DNA of 57,274 nt from positions 1 through 57,274 of the forward strand of contig JAGAUG010000085.1 in NCBI GenBank assembly GCA_017828935.1, read 5' to 3'. The stretch is from Oscillospiraceae bacterium. Lineage in GTDB: Bacteria; Bacillota; Clostridia; Oscillospirales; Ruminococcaceae. Of this stretch, positions 9,601-15,305 are shown one piece after another. Under the pieces are notes generated by a model, which did no database searches, was not told where the DNA came from, and was given only the letters and a program-made list of their open reading frames with translations. Position 1 is the stretch's first letter; the number at the start of each line of letters is the position of its first letter. Both the position numbers and the translations under genes were made by a program.

Positions 9601-10218
9601 TATGATATCGGATTCGGAGGCCTTGATCATGTTATAGCTTCAGGAGAAGACGTAAATATTTTAGTATTTGATACAGAAGTATATTCTAATACAGGTGGTC
9701 AGTCTTCAAAATCGACTCCAACTGGTGCTATTGCTCAGTTCGCAGCGGCGGGAAAAGAAGTAAAGAAAAAAGACCTTGCTTCGATCGCGATGAGTTATGG
9801 ATATGTTTATGTTGCTCAAATAGCTATGGGTGCTGACTACGCTCAGTGTATCAAAGCGTTTAACGAAGCTGAGAGTTATAAAGGGCCTTCGATTATAATT
9901 GCCTACGCGCCTTGTATTAATCACGGAATAAAAGGCGGACTTGTTAATTCTCAAAACGAAGCTAAAAAAGCAGTTTTATCTGGATATTGGCATCTATTTA
10001 GATTTGATCCTAGATTAAAATTAGACGGAAAAAATCCGTTCCAGTTGGATAGCAAAGAACCGACTGGAGACTATAAAGAATTTATTAACAACGAATCTAG
10101 ATATAATTCTTTAAAACGCTTTTATCCTGAAAGAGCTGATATATTATTCGAAAAAGCTCATCAGTCTTCAATTGATAGATACAATTATTTATTAAGACTT
10201 TCTAAATTATATGAATAA
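6670..10218 (+). CDS. nifJ: Pyruvate:ferredoxin (flavodoxin) oxidoreductase
   Basis: PFOR converts pyruvate and CoA to acetyl-CoA and CO2 and reduces ferredoxin, the main pyruvate-oxidising step of anaerobic fermenters. The fused single-chain form has 1182 residues. The pyruvate-binding N-terminus has YPITPSSTMAE. Two 4Fe-4S clusters are bound by CIQCNLCSYVCP (about 697) and CTGCGVCVNICP (about 751). The proximal cluster begins at CAGCGEP (about 820), and the TPP site includes GGDGWAYDIGFGG (about 972) and TEVYSNTGGQ. I start at ATG 6670 because GAAAGGG lies 9 bases before it; an upstream in-frame TTG at 6652 has no ribosome site. Monocistronic, with its own promoter and terminator. Confidence 0.97.
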   Translation: MSRKMKTMDGNTAAAHVSYAFTDVAAIYPITPSSTMAEATDKWAAEGRKNLFGQKVKVVEMQSEAGAAGAVHGSLTAGALTTTFTASQGLLLMIPNMYKIAGERLPAVINVSARAIASHALSIFGDHSDIYACRQTGFSMLCSSNVQECMDLAAVAHLAAIKGSLPFLHFFDGFRTSHEIQKIQMWSDEDLASMIDREAVENFRKRALNPERPALRGTAQNPDIFFQVREACNKYYDEMPSIVEHYMNEINKKINTDYKLFNYYGHPEADNIIIAMGSVCDTIEETIDYLNNNGQKVGLIKVRLYRPFSIKHLIDAIPQTVKYITVLDRTKEPGSIGEPLYLDVVLALKQTRFENVPVFSGRYGLGSKDTAPAQIVAVYENAVSSSPKTRFTVGINDDVTNLSLEIKQDIDTTPSGTTSCKFWGLGSDGTVGANKNSINIIGDHTDMYVQAYFAYDSKKSGGVTISHLRFGSSPIKSTYFVNKADFVACHNASYINKYDMVQDLKPGGTFLLNCSWSDEEIENKLPAKVKNYIAKNNIKFYVIDGLKIAKEIGLGGRINTILQSAFFNLSDVINIDDAVKYMKDAATASYMKKGPAIVEMNHAAIEKGVSGSREIKIPQSWASAKDNLDKKVVNGENKALVDFVNNIQIPVNNQEGDKLPVSAFLDISDGTVPQGSAAFEKRGIAIDVPCWLSENCIQCNLCSYVCPHAVIRPFVLTEEEAKNAPEGIKLVDMMGMPGYKFTVAISALDCTGCGVCVNICPGKKGEKALEMKNLSEQLKQQAIFDYCVKLPPKEEVLNKFSETTIKGSQFKQPLLEFSGACAGCGEPPYAKLATQLFGDRMYIANATGCSSIWAGSAPSTPYTTNSKGQGPAWANSLFEDNAEFGYGMYLASQTLRENLIEKVRNLKEVAPEDKKQAIEEYLSTLDDSKANKIATEKLVKALESCSGNCCETCKEILNNKEFLAKKSVWIFGGDGWAYDIGFGGLDHVIASGEDVNILVFDTEVYSNTGGQSSKSTPTGAIAQFAAAGKEVKKKDLASIAMSYGYVYVAQIAMGADYAQCIKAFNEAESYKGPSIIIAYAPCINHGIKGGLVNSQNEAKKAVLSGYWHLFRFDPRLKLDGKNPFQLDSKEPTGDYKEFINNESRYNSLKRFYPERADILFEKAHQSSIDRYNYLLRLSKLYE

Positions 10219-10241
10219 ATAAAAAATTTAATATAAAAAAC

Positions 10242-10294
10242 AAAATACTAACAGGGTTTTTATATAATATAAGATCCTGTTAGTATTTTTGTTT
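10242..10294 (+). terminator. Rho-independent terminator after nifJ
   Basis: AAAATACTAACAGG (10242-10255) pairs perfectly with CCTGTTAGTATTTT (10276-10289), followed by a T-rich tract. It closes the nifJ unit ahead of the surface-protein promoter. Confidence 0.85.
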
Positions 10295-10302
10295 AAAAAA
10301 AC

Positions 10303-10331
10303 TTGACATATCTAAAATAATATGATATTAT
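10303..10331 (+). promoter_or_regulatory. Predicted promoter of the BspA-like gene
   Basis: TTGACA (10303-10308), a 17-base spacer and TATTAT (10326-10331). The block ACTTGACATAT also occurs at the promoter of the other surface protein near 40033. Confidence 0.65.
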
Positions 10332-10418
10332 ATAAATAATTAGAATAAAAAATAATACATATAAAATAATTTTGTGTTAAAATATTCTAGAAAATAAAAA
10401 ATATAGGAGTGATTAAAA

Positions 10419-11504
10419 ATGAATAATTCAAAAAAATTACCATTGGCTGTTATGTCAAGTGCGGCGCTAGCGTCGATATTTTCTGTAAATTTTGTTTTAG
10501 CGACGGAATTAAATAATACAAAATCAAATTTAGAATTGACAGAAACTGGGAACAATTTTAGGCTTACTGGGTTAACCGAGTCAACTCTAAAAGAAAACTT
10601 GAAAAATAGTTTAACTATCGAAGGAATACAGGTAGTAGAGTTAAGTGAAGAATATAAAGAAAAAACTAACGTAAAAGTAAATCTTGGAGAAGATAAGGCA
10701 AGTAAAGAGTACATAGTATGTTATATTACAGGTGAAAAAGTAAAAGAAAGTGAGCTCAAAATAGTAGAAGAAAAAATAAAGACCGGAAAAGAAGGAGAAA
10801 TAATATTTGTAACAGATCACAGGGCATATTTTATATTAGTACCATATAGTGATGAAAACTTATCAAAGTTAAAACAAAACGGTTCGGGAGCGATAACGGA
10901 AACAGAGCCAAGTTTGTCGTTTAGTGATCCATACTCTAATACGGCGTTAGGCGGAGAGAAAACGAGCATTAATTCTTCGTTAGCAACGTATGTAGATCAA
11001 AATGGGATAGAATATAAGTTGAATCACGAAGATAAAACAGCGACACTTGTTAAAGTTATAGATAAAGATGTAGCACCAGCAGAACTAACAATAGGAACAG
11101 TAAATGTTAATGGGGTAGAGTATAGTGTTAGAACAATCAGTTTGTCAGCATTCGAGGGATGTAAAGTATTAAAGAACTTAGTTGTCGAAAGTAATGTAGA
11201 AACTGTATTGGCTTCGGCGTTTAAAGATTGCAGCAAATTGGAAACTCTAGAAATTGGAGCTGCAAGAGTGAATGATTTGGCGTTTTATGGATGCGCTAAT
11301 CTAAAAACAGTCACTATAAAAGATGGTGTAAAGACAATAGGTAAGTCAGTATTTAGAGGATGTAATATAAAAAAGATAACAATACCTAATAGTGTAAAGA
11401 AAATAGATGAAGATGCTTTTATGGCCGTAGAAATAGAGTTACCAGAAAATAAAAATTATATAAAAAAAATGGAGAAGTATATTCTTCAAAAAATTATAAC
11501 TTAG
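10419..11504 (+). CDS. BspA-type leucine-rich-repeat surface protein, N-terminal part (frame-broken)
   Basis: This is a secreted protein of the BspA/LRR_5 kind. A signal peptide covers roughly residues 1-31 (basic NNSKK, then hydrophobic, ending VLATE). An unrecognised region follows to about residue 185. Then comes a module starting EYKLNHEDKTATLVKVIDK, followed by LRR_5 repeats such as AFEGCKVLKNLVV, AFKDCSKLETLEI and IPNSVKKIDEDAF. AGGAG precedes the ATG. The frame ends at 11504 just after an A8 run (11462-11469). Reading one base back there continues seamlessly into the next 380 residues of the same repeat type, so this is the first half of a protein of about 767 residues. Such proteins usually bind host surfaces or other cells; that role is inference. 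Confidence 0.85.
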   Translation: MNNSKKLPLAVMSSAALASIFSVNFVLATELNNTKSNLELTETGNNFRLTGLTESTLKENLKNSLTIEGIQVVELSEEYKEKTNVKVNLGEDKASKEYIVCYITGEKVKESELKIVEEKIKTGKEGEIIFVTDHRAYFILVPYSDENLSKLKQNGSGAITETEPSLSFSDPYSNTALGGEKTSINSSLATYVDQNGIEYKLNHEDKTATLVKVIDKDVAPAELTIGTVNVNGVEYSVRTISLSAFEGCKVLKNLVVESNVETVLASAFKDCSKLETLEIGAARVNDLAFYGCANLKTVTIKDGVKTIGKSVFRGCNIKKITIPNSVKKIDEDAFMAVEIELPENKNYIKKMEKYILQKIIT

Positions 11505-11551
11505 GGACTGAATTACTATATCTAAAAAAAGATAACGAATTTACAGAAGAA

Positions 11552-12721
11552 GTGTTCGATAATATTAATAGATATGAAGTAAGCGGGATTTATAATTCTG
11601 GATTTAAAACGTATGTACAAGATGGTATACGATATGTAAGAACAGGTAAAGATACTGCGAGAGTAATTGATAAAGACAAAACAGGTATTAAAAATTTAGA
11701 GATCCCAAAAGTTATAAAAATATTCGAAGAAGAAGAGGGAATTGATCTTAATATAACAGAAATAGGAGAATTAGTGTTTAATTATTATTCAGGGTTAGAG
11801 ACAATAAAAATACCAAATAGTGTAAAAATTATTGATAGAAAAGCTTTTTCAGGATGTAAAGATCTAAAAGAAGTAGTTATTGAATCTGACGATGTAATTA
11901 TTCACAGCATGGCGTTTGCAAGCTGTCCGAGTTTAGAAAAATTGACAATAAAAGGTCTAGGAACTAAAAAAGTATTAAAACATGCGTTTTTTGATTCTCC
12001 AAAAATAGAGCTTTTGACAGAATATGAGTACGAAGATGTAAAGATGTTAAATAGCGAAACAGCGATAGAAATTACAAGAGAGGAGTTTTTAAGAGGACCG
12101 AAGACAGACGTAGAGATGAGAGTTAGTTTTAAAAACGGAACGCCATATACTGAAAATAATATAAAATATAAATTATATGACAATAAGACGGCCGTAATTG
12201 TTGGAGTTGAAGATAGAGAACAGCTCGTAGAAGTATTAGAAATACCTGAGTTAGTAGGTAATAATTTTACTGTTACTACTATTTCAACAAAGGCCTTTGA
12301 AGGTTGTCAGAATCTAAAAAAGATTGTAATTCCAAAGACAGTAAGAGAGATAGGGGAAAAGGCGTTCTTAAACTGTAACGGAGTAATAGACATAATTGTT
12401 TCAGGTGATATTGAAGTTATAAAACCAAGGACATTTGAGCAATGTATGAAATTAAAGACAGTATCATTTGACGGTGTGGTTGGACAAATAAGTAAAGACG
12501 CATTTTATTATTGTACAGAACTAACAGAAGTTTATTTAAAATCAGATGGAACGATATCCAAAGGAGCTTTTAGTGCTTGTTCTAAGATAAAAATCGAACT
12601 TCCAGGAAATAAAGCGGCGTTCAAAGATGAATCTGGTATTGAGATTTACGGCGAAGAAGATGATGATGAGAGTTTTTCAAACGGTCCAAGCCAAGATGTA
12701 TATATAAGAGATAAGAGATAA
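11552..12721 (+). CDS. BspA-type leucine-rich-repeat surface protein, C-terminal part (frame-broken)
   Basis: The frame is open from 11453 and runs to TAA at 12721. It carries two more copies of the header-plus-repeat module: IRYVRTGKDTARVIDKDK, then IKYKLYDNKTAVIVGVEDR, each followed by LRR_5 repeats (AFSGCKDLKEVVI, AFEGCQNLKKIVIP). The GTG at 11552 has no ribosome site and sits mid-module, and there is no signal peptide, so I do not think it is a real start. It is the second half of the gene beginning at 10419, displaced by -1. The end is acidic (EEDDDESFSNGPS) with no sortase motif or membrane anchor, so the surface attachment mode is unknown. Confidence 0.8.
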   Translation: MFDNINRYEVSGIYNSGFKTYVQDGIRYVRTGKDTARVIDKDKTGIKNLEIPKVIKIFEEEEGIDLNITEIGELVFNYYSGLETIKIPNSVKIIDRKAFSGCKDLKEVVIESDDVIIHSMAFASCPSLEKLTIKGLGTKKVLKHAFFDSPKIELLTEYEYEDVKMLNSETAIEITREEFLRGPKTDVEMRVSFKNGTPYTENNIKYKLYDNKTAVIVGVEDREQLVEVLEIPELVGNNFTVTTISTKAFEGCQNLKKIVIPKTVREIGEKAFLNCNGVIDIIVSGDIEVIKPRTFEQCMKLKTVSFDGVVGQISKDAFYYCTELTEVYLKSDGTISKGAFSACSKIKIELPGNKAAFKDESGIEIYGEEDDDESFSNGPSQDVYIRDKR

Positions 12722-12772
12722 ATATATAAAATAATTTTTAATTGTCTTTGAGTAAATTTTTTGAAATATTAG

Positions 12773-12801
12773 TTGACAAATATTTATTATTATGTTATTA
12801 T
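12773..12801 (+). promoter_or_regulatory. Predicted promoter of the rimP-nusA-infB operon
   Basis: TTGACA (12773-12778), a 17-base spacer and TATTAT (12796-12801), about 120 bases upstream of rimP. Confidence 0.65.
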
Positions 12802-12823
12802 TATAATAAAGTTTGTATTTTTT

Positions 12824-12852
12824 CGGAAGAGTGGGGAAATCTCACTCTTTCG
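12824..12852 (+). promoter_or_regulatory. Leader hairpin upstream of rimP
   Basis: CGGAAGAGTG (12824-12833) pairs with CACTCTTTCG (12843-12852) around GGGAAATCT, just after the expected transcription start. From memory, hairpins with this AGAGTGGG...CACTCTT look precede rimP/nusA in many Firmicutes. The following bases are T-rich but not an uninterrupted U tract, so it may be a leader element rather than a terminator. A role in NusA feedback is inference. Confidence 0.5.
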
Positions 12853-12870
12853 TTTATTATTATTATTATT

Positions 12871-12903
12871 TTAAATATAAAATAAATATAAAATAAATAT
12901 AAA
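12871..12903. repeat. Short AT-rich tandem repeat before rimP
   Basis: The 11-base unit AAATATAAAAT is repeated about three times immediately upstream of the rimP ribosome site. It is low complexity and no function is evident. Confidence 0.6.
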
Positions 12904-12919
12904 ACGGAGGAGCTTTATT

Positions 12920-13393
12920 TTGGCTAATAAAAAAAATACGGTTGAGATTGTTTTAGATATTATAAAACCCGTTGCTGACGAGATGAATTTAAAAATTTGG
13001 GACGTTAGATTTGAAAAAGAAGGTCCAAATTGGTTTTTAAAAATATTTATAGACAAAGAAAAAGGTGTTGATATTAACGACTGTGAAAATTTCAGTAGAA
13101 AAATTGACCCTATCTTAGACGAAGTTGACCCAATTGAACAAAGCTATTATTTAGAAGTTTCCTCGCCGGGCGTTGAAAGAGAACTTATAAAAGATTGGCA
13201 TATAAAAAAATATATTGGGCAAGATGTAAATATAAAATTTATCAGGCCTATAAATAATATTAAAGAAATAGTTGCTCGGCTTGTTAGTTTTGAAGATAAT
13301 ATTATAACGATTATTTTAAAAGACGGTTCTCAGCTATCTTTTGATAAAAAAGAAGCTGCTATTATAAAATTAAACTTTGATTTTAATAAATAA
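12920..13393 (+). CDS. rimP: Ribosome maturation factor RimP
   Basis: RimP acts in 30S subunit assembly. The 157-residue protein has the typical N-terminal alpha/beta domain with DVRFEKEGPNWFLKIFIDKE and GVDINDCENFSRKID. The family core YYLEVSSPGVERELIKD follows, then an SH3-like C-terminal domain. It starts at TTG with GGAGG 9 bases upstream. It opens the conserved rimP-nusA-ylxR-ylxQ-infB-rbfA operon. Confidence 0.93.
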   Translation: MANKKNTVEIVLDIIKPVADEMNLKIWDVRFEKEGPNWFLKIFIDKEKGVDINDCENFSRKIDPILDEVDPIEQSYYLEVSSPGVERELIKDWHIKKYIGQDVNIKFIRPINNIKEIVARLVSFEDNIITIILKDGSQLSFDKKEAAIIKLNFDFNK

Positions 13394-13420
13394 AAATATT
13401 TATGAGGTGGACTAAAAAAA

Positions 13421-14656
13421 ATGAATAACGAATTTTTCGATGCGCTAAGATTATTAGAGCAAGAAAAAAAGATTAATTTAACAGAGCTAGTCGAAAGAAT
13501 AAAAAATGCAATAGCTGTTGCTATAAAAAAAGACTACGGAAATGTAGCTAACGTTTCTATTGAGCTCGATATAGAAAAAAATATTTTTGCTGTTTTTATT
13601 ATAAAAAACGTTGTTGAAAAAGTTGAAGATGATATTAACGAAATTTCTATCGAAGAAGCTAAAAAATATGATGTTAACGCTAGGGTTGGGTATCCTGTTA
13701 TGATAAAGCTTAACCCAAAACAATTTGGAAGGATAGCAGCTTTATCAGCGAAGCACGTAATTAAACAGGGAATAAGAGACGGCGAGAGAAATAGAGTTTA
13801 TGATAGCTTAAAAGATAAAGAAGATCTTGTTGTGTCAGCTATTGTTACTAAGATAGATCCTCAAAAAAATAATGTTTCTTTGATGATAGGTTCTTCAGAA
13901 GTTATCTTACCGAGATCGGAACAAATTCCGGGGGAAGTATTTGTCGAAGGAGATGTAATCAAAGTTTATATCGCGCAAGTAACAAAAACCGAAAGAGGAC
14001 CTAAGATTTTAATATCGAGAATACATCCCGACTTAGTAAAAAAATTATTTGAGATGGAAATACCTGAGATAAAAAATAATATTATAGAAATAAAGTCGAT
14101 AGCTAGAGAAGAGGGTTCGAGAACGAAAGTAGCAGTTTATAGTAGTAACCCAGATATAGATCCAGTTGGGTCTTGTGTTGGAGCTAAGGGAATAAGAATT
14201 AATAAAATTGTTAGCGAACTCGGTGGCGAAAAAATAGACGTAATAAAATATAGTGATGACTTTGTTGAATATATTTCTAACGCGCTGGCTCCGGCGACAA
14301 TCAAATGTGTTATTGCTGATCCTTGTGTTGAAAAATCTTGCTATGTTATTGTTGATAATAATCAACTTTCTTTAGCTATCGGAAACAGAGGCCAAAACGT
14401 TAGACTGTCAGCTAAGCTAACAGGTTGGAAAATTGATATAAAACCTGAAGAGGCTCTAGAGAAAATCAGAGAAAAAATAGAGAAAAAAAGACTAGAGTTA
14501 GAGAAACAAAATCAAGACAAAATACAAGAAGATAATATAGATAATTCAGAAGAGCTAGTATTTGATTTTGATAAAGAGACACAAGGAGATAATATAGATA
14601 ATTCAGAAGAGCTGGTATTTGATTTTGATAAAGAGACTCAAGAAATACAAGATTAA
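13421..14656 (+). CDS. nusA: Transcription termination/antitermination factor NusA
   Basis: NusA binds RNA polymerase and modulates pausing, termination and antitermination. Domains in the 411 residues are: N-terminal polymerase-binding domain (1-125), S1 domain (about 135-200), and KH1/KH2 with GSCVGAKGIRI (about 249) and AIGNRGQNVRLS (about 317). The last 55 residues form an acidic tail. The tail contains a perfect-length 57-base tandem duplication encoding DNIDNSEELVFDFDKETQ twice. GAGGTGG lies before the ATG. Confidence 0.95.
   Translation: MNNEFFDALRLLEQEKKINLTELVERIKNAIAVAIKKDYGNVANVSIELDIEKNIFAVFIIKNVVEKVEDDINEISIEEAKKYDVNARVGYPVMIKLNPKQFGRIAALSAKHVIKQGIRDGERNRVYDSLKDKEDLVVSAIVTKIDPQKNNVSLMIGSSEVILPRSEQIPGEVFVEGDVIKVYIAQVTKTERGPKILISRIHPDLVKKLFEMEIPEIKNNIIEIKSIAREEGSRTKVAVYSSNPDIDPVGSCVGAKGIRINKIVSELGGEKIDVIKYSDDFVEYISNALAPATIKCVIADPCVEKSCYVIVDNNQLSLAIGNRGQNVRLSAKLTGWKIDIKPEEALEKIREKIEKKRLELEKQNQDKIQEDNIDNSEELVFDFDKETQGDNIDNSEELVFDFDKETQEIQD
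14531..14644 (+). repeat. 57-bp tandem duplication in nusA
   Basis: Units 14531-14587 and 14588-14644 differ at only a few bases. They keep the frame and double an acidic 19-residue block in the NusA C-terminal tail. Confidence 0.9.
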
Positions 14657-14689
14657 AATAAAAAAATCAAGAAAGATTTTTATTAAGTT

Positions 14690-14899
14690 ATGAAAGATAA
14701 AGATAAAAAACAAAATAAAATATTGCCAATTAGAATGTGTTGTGTTTGTCGGAAACACAAACAAAAAAATGAGCTAAACAAATTTGTAATTAAAGACAAT
14801 GATATTATTTTTGATAAGTTTTATAAAGAATTCGGGCGAGGAGCATATATATGTAAAGATGTTTGTTGCTTGAAAAAGCTAAAAAACAAAAGTCTTTAA
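14690..14899 (+). CDS. rnpM: RNase P modulator RnpM / YlxR, C-terminus frame-broken
   Basis: YlxR is a small RNA-binding protein that in Bacillus binds the RNase P RNA; it is always found between nusA and infB. The frame gives 69 residues with the family marks RMCCVCRKHKQKNEL and GRGAYICKD. It stops early at 14899. Shifting -1 at the A5 run 14873-14877 gives CLKKAKKQKSLNRALRF and then NVTDNRYDKLKE, an ordinary YlxR C-terminus. That frame ends at TAA 14971-14973, overlapping the next gene by 11 bases, which is typical of this operon. The gene therefore carries a one-base deletion, uses slippage, or has a base missing from the assembly. No good ribosome site is visible. Confidence 0.85.
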   Translation: MKDKDKKQNKILPIRMCCVCRKHKQKNELNKFVIKDNDIIFDKFYKEFGRGAYICKDVCCLKKLKNKSL

Positions 14900-14962
14900 A
14901 TAGAGCTCTTAGATTTAATGTTACTGACAATAGATATGATAAACTAAAAGAGACAGTTTTTT

Positions 14963-15274
14963 ATGATAACTAATAAATTAATAACATACATATCGTTTGC
15001 TAAAAAATCAGGTTCGTTAAATTTGGGCTTTGATTCTGTTAAGTTTTCTATCTTGTCAAGAAAATCTAATTTAGTTTTGTTTCTTAGCGACGCCTCAGAA
15101 AAGACAAAAAAACAAATAAAAAGACTGGCTGATATTAATAATATTAATTGTCTAAATTTGAATTTAAGTTCACAAGATCTAATAAAATTTTTTTATAAAA
15201 AAGTTGTTGTAATTTCTATTGACGATAAAAATTTATCGTCAGCTATATTTAATTTAATAAATAATAATTTTTAA
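14963..15274 (+). CDS. ylxQ: L7Ae/L30e-family RNA-binding protein YlxQ
   Basis: The 103-residue protein belongs to the L7Ae/L30e/S12e/Gadd45 family, whose members bind kink-turn RNAs. The family signatures are the start FAKKSGSLNLGFDSV, LVLFLSDASEKTKKQIKRLAD in the middle, and VVVISIDDKNLSSAIF near the end. Its place between ylxR and infB is the conserved one. The ATG overlaps the end of the alternative ylxR frame (14973), supporting translational coupling and the idea that ylxR once ended there. Confidence 0.88.
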   Translation: MITNKLITYISFAKKSGSLNLGFDSVKFSILSRKSNLVLFLSDASEKTKKQIKRLADINNINCLNLNLSSQDLIKFFYKKVVVISIDDKNLSSAIFNLINNNF

Positions 15275-15305
15275 AAAAAATAATAACTAAGGAGATAGAT
15301 ATATA

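Noticed and set aside
11552..12721. Second BspA-like half as an independent gene starting at GTG 11552
   Set aside because: It has no ribosome site or signal peptide, and the coding frame continues upstream of the GTG to the A8 run.
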